Origin: Tribonema minus
Lineage: Eukaryota > Sar > Xanthophyceae > Tribonematales > Tribonemataceae
Direction of reading: 5' to 3'
Length of the DNA stretch: 64,000 nucleotides
Assembly (NCBI GenBank): GCA_017506865.1
Contig: JAFCMP010000235.1
Span: 434,001 to 498,000 of the forward strand
Shown: positions 11,901 through 23,000 of the stretch, in pieces
Numbering within the stretch: the first letter of the stretch is position 1
How the letters are laid out: each line of letters starts with the position of its first letter
Position numbers and translations under genes: made by a program
The notes under the pieces: generated by a model
The model's database searches: none
What the model was told of the DNA's origin: nothing
The model's input: only the letters and a program-made list of their open reading frames with translations

Positions 11901-14578
11901 GCAGTGTTTCACACCACTTGACGGTATGACAGCAGTGGCGTACAAAGTTTGACTGAAATAGATGCTGATACCATGTGGTGAATGGTCTGCTCCATCAACT
12001 GTATAATGCTAGTGTACGCAGACGTCTGCAGATGTCTGCTGATGCGTCGATATCACCACGGAGCTCACTGCGGCCAGCCTCCAGTTGTTGCGTACCATAT
12101 CACGCCTCCTCTTTCACCACAATCATGCTGCATTCGTCGTAATGTGCGGTATTCCTCTTTGGTAGCTGCTGACTGCGCAACGGCGCGACTACCGAGTTTA
12201 CTCCAGTCTGCTCACTTCACATTAGCAGCGGGGGACGTCACATAGCTGCGGAGCAGCACCTATCAGCGGCATAAAACGCAACTGTGCTTTGCAGTCACAT
12301 TTATTCTGGCTTTGTCGGTGATTTTTTCAATGACTCTTCAAATCATTCTTTGTGCTTGTCGAAATTGGTCAAAATTGAGCATGCTCTCCAATCATGATGA
12401 CAACAGCATTGGCGATGAGTCATCGCCGATGACCATTGACTGTCGACCGTTGACTCTTACGGAGCAGCGTCGTTCGCATCTCCGTCAAACTGCACACACA
12501 CACCCTGAAGGTGCCCTTCCAGTGCTTGAAGTTGCTTGAAGTTGTAGTCACACTTCAACAAGGTACAGGGTCACTTCATTCACCCATCGTCACAGGAGCC
12601 CCTCCGCTGCTAACGACGTCTTCCACTCATCCATTCACTCGTGCCCACAATCTGAATTCGTCGCAGGCAACCTCCCCTTCAGCTTCAATGAGGCTGCGCT
12701 GGCGGAGCTGTTTGCGCCCCATGGCGAAGTCGTGGCGGCGACGGTCGTGACGGATGACACGGGCCGCTCCAAGGGATTCGGCTTCGTAGAGGTAACCGTG
12801 GCCACACATCTGTAATACTGTTTCGGTGAACAGTGCAGTTGAAGTTGTACCTATTTGCGAGGTCGTGTCGGCGACGGTTGTGACGGACGACAGGGACGTT
12901 CCAAGGGATTCGGCTTTGCAGAGGTGACCGTGGCCACATATCTTAAATGTTTTGGCGAACATTTTATCTAGAGCAGTTGGAGTTGTACCTGTTGGACGGC
13001 CACTGCAATACTGACTCAATTCTCACGCTCCTCAGCCAACTCAGCCAGTTAGAGTCATAGTTTCACCAGCTTTTGATATTCAGTTCTGCAAGAGGCGAGC
13101 GCAGACGTCAACACAACGTGCACACGAGCATACTCGACAGCACACATGGACGTGCGTGCGCGCACCGCCGTCATGTACTCCCAAAGCGCATCACACAGGT
13201 TTGCCTGCACAAGGCAGTAAGACACCGCAGCACTCGCGCCGCCATAGTAACATCAGTGCTCGCGAGTGCGGGTGCTGTGCCGTCGCCGTTTGTCGCGTTG
13301 AGACATGCCAGCACGCTGCATGCAATAACATCTTCCCGGGGCCAGACGTTGTTGAAGTTCATTCCGTAAGGTCCGTCATCGTTCGCGCAGGCCTAGCGAC
13401 GATTCCTGGTTTGCGGGGAGCACCATGCATGCACTTAAGCATTGACGTGGGCGCAGCCACTAAGGGGCGTAGCCTTGAATCCTGCTACAGGGCATCTGCC
13501 AGAAGGTCTTTAGTGTGCGCACCAACCACAGTGCGCCCTACTACCAGGAGGTCGTCTTGGTAGACGGTTCTTCTCAAAGCATAGTCGCTGCTGACAATAT
13601 AAATCGTTGTTAATAATGGTTGTTGTCACAGGCCTGCAGGTTGTCGTTGGCGGTCCGTCCAGTACTCGGTACATACCCCAGCGTTATTGCCGTAACTGTC
13701 CTGTTTGTGACGCGCTTGCGTGCAGGTGGCAGCAGCACCCTCTCTGCCCGCTCGTGATTGAATCATGCTTCACTTCCTACTTGAGAGTGCCCATTGGGCA
13801 TGCGCATCAACTGGTGTTGTCACACCTGCTCCTGTGTGCCGCAGCACCATGTGCCTGTGCTGAGCGCCGCCTTACGTGCCTCGTGTCTATGCTTCTTTTG
13901 CGCCGGCAGATGGGCAAGAAGGCGGAGGGGCAGGCCGCGCTGGCGACATTGCATGGCCACGAGATCAATGGGTCAGTGCTCAGCTTGCGCGCGCTTGCTC
14001 ATACCTTGTCGGTCTGGAACGACCGTGCCTTGACCAGCATTTGCATGCATCTCCTCACCAGAGTTACCTTCAACACTTTTTGCTTTTCGGGACTGGCTAG
14101 AATCGCGCTAGGTGTCCTGTACTACAACAGTTTGGGAAGTCAGTCACAATGGAAGTTATTTTCTTCGCTCAGCACTGACACAGGTATGGGACCAAGGATT
14201 GTATCGTGCGCCCAGGTGTTGTCGATCCAACGCATCTCGGTACCTGTGCGACAGTTGTATCGACAACACCTGGGCGCACAGTATACACAAACAGCATGTG
14301 CGCCAGGAAGTGCACATGCGCCTTGTTGGCCCTCCATATGCTCTGTGTTGGGCGTAAATTGCAAGCAAGTTCAGCAGGATGAACACATGTGAGCCTTTGC
14401 TCTATGTGTAGGTAGCTTGTGTTGATATGCGCATCGACATGGACGCGAAGCCATAGTAATGGTCAATGCTGTGTGTGCGCTTGCAAATCAGAATTCACAC
14501 CTCACTGCCCGTGTATTTTCTGTGTTGCGATGCAGGCGGCCAATCACGGTCCGCGATGGCAACGCTCCGCGGCATTGA
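8982..14578 (+). CDS. Predicted plastid RNA-binding protein: MJ0042-type zinc ribbon plus RRM
   Basis: Eight exons join in phase: 8982-9090, 9410-9579, 10001-10066, 10403-10507, 11167-11278, 12667-12791, 13910-13971 and 14536-14578, giving 263 residues. Residues 1-20 are a signal peptide ending AHAF, then a Ser/Ala/Thr-rich leader typical of a bipartite plastid transit peptide. Residues 101-131 form a zinc ribbon: IKCGRC, then GRRVKCSVCEHAW, with CxxC pairs 103/106 and 126/129, as in the bacterial MJ0042 finger family. Residues 183-259 are an RRM with RNP2 (MFVGNL) and RNP1 (SKGFGFVE), closing with INGRPITV. Introns 1 and 4 start with GC (AG|GCAAGT and AG|GCGAGT). The protein probably binds plastid RNA; its targets are unknown. 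The domain pairing is unusual as far as I know. Confidence 0.85.
10545..10640 (+). repeat. Dispersed ~105-bp repeat, copy 1
   Basis: It lies in intron 4 of the RRM gene, starting about 37 bp after a GC donor. It shares AGTGCCTTCCACCAATAAC and an ATCAAAAGAT core with copies near 18000 and 27190, all on the plus strand. No coding capacity or terminal inverted repeat was seen. It may be a SINE, a MITE-like element or an introner-type insertion. Confidence 0.75.
12856..12991 (+). repeat. Echo copy of RRM exon 6 tail and donor
   Basis: It is a tandem duplicate of about 12724-12851. It covers the second half of the RRM exon (TCGTGTCGGCGACGGTTGTG here), the donor region, and about 60 bp of intron down to GTTGTACCT. 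The copy has lost the reading frame but keeps a GT after GCAGAG. Confidence 0.85.
14207..14278 (+). other. Long hairpin with perfect 20-bp stem
   Basis: TGCGCCCAGGTGTTGTCGAT (14207-14226) is the exact reverse complement of 14259-14278. A 32-nt centre can itself partly pair through CAAC/GTTG, and GTAT flanks extend the fold. It sits in the last intron of the RRM gene. It could be a small-RNA precursor-like hairpin or a compact inverted-repeat element. Confidence 0.8.
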
Positions 14579-15122
14579 GCCCGCTGCACACTGGAGACCT
14601 CTGTGTAACTTTGAAAATAATGCACAATTTTGATGATCCAGCCGGCCCAATGTATGGCGCACATCCACCCCCACAGACTCTGTGTTTGGGTTGAACACAC
14701 CGCACCGGCTGCAAGCACTATTGTCCGCGTGTGGGGTATGCTACTAAATATACTGATGGACTTTGGCAGACTATTGAGGCAGCTGCTTGCATTATGTGTT
14801 TTGTGCTGCTGCGCGGGCTTGCTTTGCTTTTTTTGCTTTGCCAGCATGGCGCCCGCCTGCTTGTGTTGTAAGTATTGCGCACGGTGGTGTTGGGGTGACG
14901 TCTGACGTTCCAGCCTGTTCACATCGCCTCATCCTGCAGTTATGTTCGTTGTGCATGTCAGTAGGAGGCCAGCTTGCAATATCTTGATGTTGCTGGTTGT
15001 TGTTGTGCATGCTGCTCCAAGCCCAAGTAACGTAACCGCGTACATTGTCTAAAGGTAAGTCACAACTTGAGGTTTCCACGTGAAACTTCAAAGGGGGGAA
15101 TCGTGCCTCAGTTCTTTGTGAC
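14579..15122. other. Intergenic, tandem gene pair
   Basis: The 544 bp separate the RRM gene stop codon from the first in-frame ATG of the MMADHC-like gene. It should hold the terminator of the first and promoter of the second. No specific signal is recognised; T-rich and G-rich patches occur at 14810-14840 and 15091-15098. Confidence 0.4.
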
Positions 15123-18100
15123 ATGCAAGCAATCAGCAGTAGACCTGAGATGCTGCGAGGCAGTAGCGCGGAGATGCGAGGCGCACAGCAACAGCTGCAA
15201 CGAAGACGCACTATCGGCCTGGAGACGCTGCAGCGACCTCGGATGACGAAGTGAGACAGAGTCTGTCAGGCAGTGTGCTTTACGCCATGACGCCACATGC
15301 ACATGCATGACGAGTCTCTGGCGCTGTCTGGTCCTTACGCTCTGCAGGGAGGGGCTGGAGGTGTCTGTGCACACGTGCCCGCGGGCCTTACAGAGGGAGC
15401 TGACTCACGTGTTCAGAGGCACGGGAGTGGACCTCACGGGTTGCCTGGCGGTGCCCACCAATCAGAAGGCCGGTACGGACCTGGTCAATATGGGGAGCGA
15501 TGTGGACATCGAGAAGGACAGGCTGCTCAACGTGGTAAGCTGATAGGAAACAGAACTGCAAGAGTGTTCACGACACGAACTGACGCGTGCCGACGCTGCT
15601 CACAGCATTGACAACTGGTGATGATAGTTTCGAGACACATTGCATTTATCACCATGTTGGACGAGAGGTCACCATGCGAGATCCTCCTGCCATGTAGTCG
15701 CACGTGGTCACAGAGTGTGCTTCAGCATCCGGTGATGTTTTCAGGCATGACAACTTTGGTTTGAAGCTCTGCGTTGAGCACTCGCAGGGTGTATCGTTCA
15801 CGGCAGAGCAAGCACTCAATTCGTGCAAGGACTGGCGAGGTGATCGTTCATGTGAGATGGTTCAATGCTCGACATGTAGGCTCCCTCAATTTAGGTCATC
15901 CCAGTTAAGTTTCAGTTGCACAGGCATGCACACTTACACAGTATACCGCTGTACCATTGCCAGCGTGCCGACGCGTGCAGTACCATGCACTGAGAGGCGC
16001 ACTGCTGCTCTTGTCAAGCGCTACCACAGCGAGGCGAGTGTTCATTATGCCTTGTGCCAAAGGCAGAGCACAGAAACGGCCTTTCGGGAGGGTTACAAAA
16101 ACTATCAGTGGAACATTGAGAACAGCGCACTGCGGCCCAGTGTTACCAATTTTGTGCCCCTGGGCTGGCATTGAGCGCCTCACAGATACTTAGGCTGGTG
16201 AAGCCTGCCATAAAACCACGCAGACGTCTAGGCTTATTTCCTTCGGCGCTGGCTCCTTCAGCTAACCAACCGCTTCGTGCAGCCCAAGCACGGCAACGAC
16301 TGCGTACGTCAGCCAGCCACAACGCAACAAGTCTTGCCCGGCCGCTGCCATGCCATCAGCATGGCAGGGGCAAATCCTCTGGTCGTCCAGTGCATGACAG
16401 CGACACTAATGCAATGTTTGTGGTGGGATTCTGTTTCTGAAACAACAGAAGGATCCGGCACTCACTGTGCCTCACCGCATGGACCGATGCTCTTGTGGCC
16501 GCTGCGGCAGCACCAACAGAAATATCTGGCACTCACTGTGCCCACCGCATGGACCGATGCCTCTGTGACCGCTGCTGCACTGCCGCAGTTTGTGGATTTT
16601 GCGGCGTGGCTGTGCAGCACCTTGAGAGAGCAGGGCTTCTGGGCGGACTACATCGACCCCTGCTCAGGGCTGCCGGTGAGCGCGCGGGCTGTTCACAAAA
16701 GTATTGAAGTTTTAATATGGAGGTATCAAATTGAAACCCTCAATGTTGAAGATTCACTGGGCTACGTTGACCCTGCTCAGGGCTGCCAGTGAGCGCGGGG
16801 CCTTTTTTGATAGTTTGAAGTGTCAATGTTGAAGTATCATAGGTGAGCAGGCTTCTGGGCGGACTACATCGACCCCTGCTCGGGGTCGTCGGTGAGCGCT
16901 GGGGTAAACCGGTGAAGTACCACTGTTGAAGTAACGGTTGCAGAGTTTGAAGTCTCAGTGCTGAAGTAACTGAGAGTCATTCTGTAGCACTGGGCTACGG
17001 CGTCCGTGCTCGGGGCTGCCGGTGAGCGCTAGGGTGTGTGAAAAGCTTTGAAGTATCAATGTTGAAGTATCACTGCACTCGGGGCTGCTCGTGAGCGCAC
17101 ACTGCTTCGCGCTTTCCTGTTGGAGGCAGCACTGTTGAAGCGGCAGAATTGACCTGTGCTTAGGACTGCCGGTGAGCGCTGGAGTTTTTCCCATTGTTGA
17201 AGAGTCAATGTTGAATTATCATCGGTGAGCATGGGTTTGTTTGCACATGTGTTGAAATATCGGTGTTGAAGTATCAATGCAGTATCACTGGGCTACGTTG
17301 ACCCAGCTCAGGGCTGCTGGTGAGCGCTTACACAGCTGGGGCTTTGTTGTGGATGTGGGAGTTATGACGTAGCACTGCTGATGTAGCACGGTGTGCCGTC
17401 TGTCAGTACATTACATGCGGCGATACTCAAGGGTTGCAGAGCGGGCACGGCGACAGCATTCCTGTTGACTCACGGCCGAGGCGGCAATGCTGACCAGTGG
17501 CGAAATTTGCCCCCCAAGTTCACAGCCGTGCATACACTTAGCCGCAGCCACCACAGCAAGGCGTGCAGAAGTTGGTTTCAGTCGTGGCAGACCGACTGGG
17601 CAGTGCGCATGGCGGCACAAAAACTCAGCGTCGACGGCGCGCTGGCAGAGAGCAGCGCTGCGTATGCCACTCTGTGTGAGGCGGGCAGAAGGGTACCACT
17701 AGACTAGTGCACCTGGCGACTGGAAGCACATTGTCGGCAGTGCACTGGAAGTGCGCGACTAGGCTCGCATGCTCCAAGCAGGAAAGCATACCGGTGCCGG
17801 CGGTTCGCTGGCGGACAGCGATGAGTCAAATCCTCTACTTTGAAAAAGTATGTTGGATGTCAACTTCAAATGATGACGCCCCCATCCTTCCGCGTCGTCG
17901 CCTCGACCCTGCTACCTTGCGCAGATGCTGTCCGGCGGGAACAAGGTGTACAGCGAGGTGGAGGGCATGCAGCTGCTGCTACAGTACCAGGCAAGCAGTG
18001 ATAATAATGGAAACGGATCAAAAGATCGTAGAGCGCTAGGTGACGAGGAGTGCATAGCCCCAAGTGCCTTCCACCAATAACTGCGGTTGCCGCTGCTGCA

Positions 18101-19024
18101 GCAGTTGGTCACGAGTGAAACAGTGCCACCATTATAATGTAGAAGTACTTATTTGTATGACTACCACAACTGGAGTTGTATGCATGTAGTCAGGGTGCAC
18201 GTCACGCAACTGCTGTCGCGTGCATATGGTCAGGGTTTGACTTAAGGGTGGGTCAGGGCACAGCATGCCTGAGAGCTGCCGTGTGCAGCTGCAGTACCAC
18301 GTAAAAAAACACCCATGTTAGACCGCTGACCCGACCGCAGGAGGTGGTGTCACCGTGCGCATGGTCAGATTTCGGGTTGAAGTTGGGGTTAGGGCACGGC
18401 GCGACTGGAAGCTGCAATGTGCTCACTCGTCGTAGCTGTCAGTACAGTTGTGACAACAGCTCCATGCACGTGACCAAAGAGGAGCGAGAGTGGGCACATG
18501 CTTCGTGGGCTGTGAAGGCCGCTTCACGGGGATTGTCGCGCTCGGCCCCTGAGTCGAGTGCCAAGTGCTGGTGGTCTGCTGTGAAATGCTGGCACTGCGC
18601 ACGCGGATGCCGGCGGGTTGCCGTGTGGGACACCCCCCCCTTTGTCTGCTAGACATCTGTTGCGAAGTTCGCAAATTTGAACGCGGAATCATGTTCAGGG
18701 TGCTGGTGAATCCAAAAGTGGGGCTTGCACCGTGCGTACCCCCCTGCTCCTCACACCTCTTCACAAATCCAGAGCACAAGAAATCGAATGCGTGCGTGTT
18801 TGGATGGATTGCGCATGCCAACGACCCCCCTGTTACCCCCCCCCCCCCTCCCCGTCCGTATGCAGGTCATGAATGCGGGGATGTGCAGGGTGCTCCTGCA
18901 CCCCACGTGGGGCTCACACGTGTACCCCGCATCGTGCTTCACCACGGCGCCGATAGAAGCCGTAGAGCGCGTGCTCGAGGGCAAGTACCACGACGAGTTT
19001 GCGGAGCAAGAAACTGCCACGTAA
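15123..19024 (+). CDS. MMADHC: MMADHC (CblD) homologue, cobalamin trafficking protein
   Basis: The human family member works with CblC to route cobalamin to methionine synthase and methylmalonyl-CoA mutase. Five exons join in phase: 15123-15250, 15348-15534, 16589-16675, 17925-17990 and 18866-19024, about 208 residues. Conserved blocks follow the human order: LEVSVHTCP (human VECAIQTCP), DIEKDRLLNV, LREQGFWADYIDPCSGLP (human LRAEGYWADFIDPSSGL), then GMCRVLLHPTWGSHV (human GCCKVIRHSLWGTHV). Cys163 aligns with human Cys261, reported to ligate cobalt in the CblC-CblD complex. The Arg-rich, acid-poor N terminus could be a mitochondrial leader, but exon 1 rests only on phase and donor consensus; a second ATG is at 15150. 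Intron 4 has a GC donor (CAG|GCAAGC). Intron 3 holds a large array of exon-tail copies. Confidence 0.9.
16745..17330 (+). repeat. Array of MMADHC exon 3 tail and donor echoes
   Basis: The exon 3 end (16629-16690, ...CGACCCCTGCTCAGGGCTGC, then CGGTGAGCGC) is repeated in decayed form at about 16756-16800, 16848-16900, 16987-17033, 17077-17100, 17150-17182 and 17287-17327. Each copy retains GTGAGCG or a close variant. Copies are separated by GTTGAAGTATCAATG-like spacers, giving a loose period near 100 bp. Exon and donor are thus copied together. Confidence 0.88.
17995..18112 (+). repeat. Dispersed ~105-bp repeat, copy 2
   Basis: It begins within about a dozen bases of the GC donor of MMADHC intron 4. 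It shares ATCAAAAGATCGTAGAGC and AAGTGCCTTCCACCAATAAC with copy 1, and CGCCGCTGCTGCAGC-like 3' sequence with copy 3. Confidence 0.78.
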
Positions 19025-20088
19025 GAGGAGCGGCGAAACTGTCACAGCCACAGCCTTCGATGGTGCTACTGCAGTGCTCCACGAATGTACCTCCGCGCGC
19101 ACCCAACATGGGGGCCCCCTTGCAGCAGGCAAGGAACCGGTGATATTCAGTAAGAGGGCGCACTCGGGGGGGGGGGAGGGGGGGGGGGTTCTCTATGGGC
19201 TTCAGTCACCCTCGGCGTGCATTAGGATCTCTCCCGATCAGCTGGGCCATTGCCTCCACCCCCCCCTGCATCTGATTGCGTCCTCTCTGCCGCACGAATC
19301 GCATTGCATTACCGATGGCCGCTGCATAGCGCCGCCACTGCCGCCTTGTGCGGCGTGCAGCCAGCCAGCGTCGACGTGTGTCTCACGTGGTGAAGGTCTC
19401 AGAGTTCAACATTGAAGTAGCAAACTTCAATAATGAAGTAGCACAGGCCACGCGCAGGCAACTTCCTGCTCCGCGTGCATGCTCCGCGTGCATGCCCGGT
19501 CCAGCTGCCATAGAACGGGAAAAAATGACGAAGATTTTGTTGTGCTGCAAATGGTTCTGGTGCTCCGTGTCTGCATTGCTCAGTCGGTTGTGGCAGCGCT
19601 CAATGCTTGCAGTGCGTGCACACCGCGCAGCTGGTGGGCAGAGGGGGAAGGGGGGTCGCTCACAGATGTCTTGCGCACTACAAATCTGCAGCAGATGGAC
19701 AGAAGCGTTTTGCAATGATGTGACCCATGGTGCGCACTATGATGGTTGGGGGGGGGGGGGGGGGGGGGTCGCGCATCGATGTCTGTCGCGTTACAATCTG
19801 CAGCAGATGGACAGAAGCGTATTGCCATGATGTGCCGACTCAGATCGCCACGCATACAGTAGCGCTGTTGTTGCATACACATACAAGCAGCACACCAGCA
19901 CCCAATGCGCAGCGCATCGCACAAATGTCAGCATTTGTATGTGTGTGCATTGTAACAGAACAGCCTGCAAGGTCTATGCACTGAGCGGCTCGACCTGCCC
20001 AAGTGCGCACACCGTTGCTGTGTGCGCCAGCCAGCGCCCTCTGTGATGGCACCGCAGCGCTGCGCCGCAGCAATTACAGCTTTTATGA
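19025..20088. other. Convergent intergenic region
   Basis: It lies between the MMADHC-like gene and the end of the minus-strand F-box gene. G runs occur at about 19167-19188 and 19748-19770. A short tandem duplication containing CTGCAGCAGATGGACAGAAG occurs at about 19685 and 19798. No gene recognised. Confidence 0.5.
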
Positions 20089-23000
20089 TCAATTAACGGC
20101 GGCGCTGCTGCTGCCCGCTACGGCTGCTGAGCCGTTGCTGCCGCTGCTGCTGAGCACTGCTGTGGCAGTGGCCTTGCGCTTCTTCTTTGCCGCGGCGCCT
20201 GCGCTCTGCTGCGCCTTGCGCTTCTTGGGTTTGGCCGCAGGGTTTTTGTGCGTGCGCAGGTGCGCCTGGGAGCGCGCGAGCAGTACGTGGACAGAGGCGA
20301 CGGTGTTGAAGTGCTGTGTTGTTGAGTGGTGTTGGGCCACCTGTGTCCCCTGCTGCACGCTGCCGGCGCTGACAGAAGCGGGGTGGAAGTGTTCATGCAC
20401 CCCCTATCTTGCATGTGAACAGAAGCGCGCAAATGCGGCATCGCAGCGCGGCGCTGCGAACGCAGTACGGGCCAAAGGCAAACGCGCGCTTCGCGCATGC
20501 CACATTGATGGGCAGCGCGGGAGCAGCAGGCGTACAGGCAGCTCATCACTCAAGCCGGCTGCAGGCGGTCGTGCTCCATCTGACCTACGAAAATGCAGGC
20601 CCACCTCTTGCGCTGCACTGCCTTCAGGAGACTCCGCGCGTGCAACGCCAGCGCACAGCTGAACACCATCAGAGACACAGGCGATGCCCCGTTCCACGCT
20701 AACGCGACATGCAAAATCGCTGCGGCGGCGCCGCTGCTGCTGCTGCTGACCTACGTACCTTGAGGCTCCGTGGATTCGGCGCCAGCGGTGCGCAGCTGAC
20801 ACACGCCAACGAACACCATCAAAGACACAGGCGACGCCGCTTTCTACGTAAACGCGGCATAACAAACGCTGTGGCGGTGCTGCTGCTGCTGCTGCTGCTG
20901 CTCTACATACCTTAAGGCTCCGCGCGTTTGAGGCCAGCGCGCAGCACTCGAGCAGCGGGCACACAAGCGGCTTGGCCGCCGCCGCCGCACGCCCCCGCCG
21001 CGGCTGTGCAGTCAGCATGGCCTTGTGCGCCGCACGCTTTGCCGCGTGGCGCCGCTTGTAGAGCTGGCACCAGTCGGTGTCCTGACGGAATGGAAGGGGA
21101 GAGGGGGAGGGCATCGGTTCGTGAAATGCGCTCTCGTGACATTGTGAGATGTGGCCTCTGTGAACGTATGAATCTCGCGCTGGCACGTGGGTGTGCTGTT
21201 GCGTTCGCTCGACCAGCTGTTCGTGTCTGAGGGCTCACTGCCATAGGCTGCGAGGCGGGCTTCATCGCGTGACTTGATGACACGCACGCTTTACACCAGC
21301 CTACGCTGTCGAAATAAAACTAGCCATGGCAATGACGCTCCATAACTTAAGCTAGGCAGAAAGAAGTTGCGATGATCTAAAGGCGGCTCCAAAGAGGCCA
21401 TCGCTGGAATAATCGCGAGAAGAAGTCAGCGACATCAACTGCTACAAGAACGCCAACTCCCGCAGAGACTCACCGTTGTGGGCGCCGCCCACGCAACGAG
21501 CCACGGCCTGCGCCCCGCCCCCTTCCCCCCCACGCCCCTGTCCCCCTCGAAACCCCCCGCATCCCCCTCCCCTGCCGCCGCCGCCGCCTCCTCCTCCGCC
21601 ATGGCGACAGCAGCGTCCGCCGCAGTAGCAGTCGGCAGGCAGCGCAGCTGCCACCGCGTAAAGAAGGCCGCGCGCCACACGTGCTGCAGGCGCGTGAGCG
21701 CACGCCACTCGGCGCTCACGCACGCGAGGCGGCACAGGCGCTTGTGGCCGAGGTACGAGAGCGCGAGCGCGGCGGCGTCGAGCGGCAGGTGCGCCAGGTT
21801 GATGAGGAAGCCGCGCGGCTCTGCACGGCGCGGGTGAGGGAACCGTGAATGAGATGGTGCGCGACTGCAGGGATGGACAGAACGGGGCAGCGAACGAAGC
21901 GCGGCGCTGTCGTCGTGGCTCGTGGCATCGCACGTGGCACCGAAACACCGGTGGCACCGCATGTTACTGCCGTCAGCAGGCGCGCGAGATTGGTCAGGGT
22001 TTCACGACCCTGCGCCGCGCATTCTCGCACGCAGCGCAGGCAAGAGCATTGCGGGGCGAGTATGTCCTCGGTGGGGTGCGTGATGAGGCCCTGCTTGTGC
22101 GATTACCTACATGTTGCAGAAGCTGCAAGTCAACGCGGAAGTCGTCGCAGTCAGGTTGCATGCCGCATGGCCACCGACCGCATATCGCGCCTGTCTGGCC
22201 ACGCAGCCCAAACTGCAGCAGCGGCACGCGTATCCTACTATACATACATATATGCATAACTGCCCCCCAATACACTCACCGACTTCCTCCTCCTCCTCGT
22301 AACCAGCGTCGTCGGCTGCGTCTGTGTCCTCCCCGCTGCCGCCGTCGCCGCCGCGCAGCAGCAGCGGGGGCGGCGGCACGAACGGCCGTACCGCCGCCCA
22401 CGAGCGCGGCGCCAGCGCCGCCATGTGCGAGGCCTGCAGGACGCGCAGCCCGCATGCGGCGCACGGCGCCCCGAATGCCGCTGAGCAGCAGCCACCTGCA
22501 TGATCTTCGCCGCCGCTGCTGCCGCTGCTGCTGCTGCTGCTGATGGTCGCGTCGATGCGCAGCGCGCGCAGCAGCGCGCGCACGCCGCGCGCGAGCGGCC
22601 GCGGCAGCGCGCGCAGCGGCGGGGGCCGCAGCGGCGGCGGCGCGGCGGCGCAGAACGCCATGTCCAGCACCGCGGCGAGCGGCGCCAGCAGCTGCGGCGG
22701 CTGCGGCGGCGGCGGCGCGGCGCGCGCTGCGCTTGCAGAACTGAAACCGCCGCTGCCGCCGCCGCTGCTGCTGCTGCTGCCGGCGGAGGCGTGCAGCCAC
22801 GCGCGGCGCGTGAGCAGCACCGCCGCAGCGTGCAGCAGCGCTCTATGCGCGCGCGCAAGCGGCGCGGCGGCGGCGGCGGCAGCATTGCCGCCGCTGCTGC
22901 AGAAGGTGCCGCCGGCTATGTGATGCGGAGCACGACTCGACTCGTGACTCGCCCCGGAGAGCACTGCCTCCGCGTCCACGACGCACTCCAGCAGCCACCT

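Noticed and set aside
16745-17330. Repeated exons coding a protein repeat
   Set aside because: Frames and acceptors are not maintained and the related family has a single such block, so these are intronic decayed copies.
18000-18112. tRNA gene or tRNA-derived SINE
   Set aside because: The repeat has short B-box-like and A-box-like strings but in the wrong order, and no cloverleaf can be drawn. No other tRNA was recognised in the window.
22238-22885. Arg/Ala-rich frames alongside the 22280-22998 exon
   Set aside because: They are alternate frames of the same GC-rich exon. The chosen frame joins both neighbours in phase and leads into the F-box.
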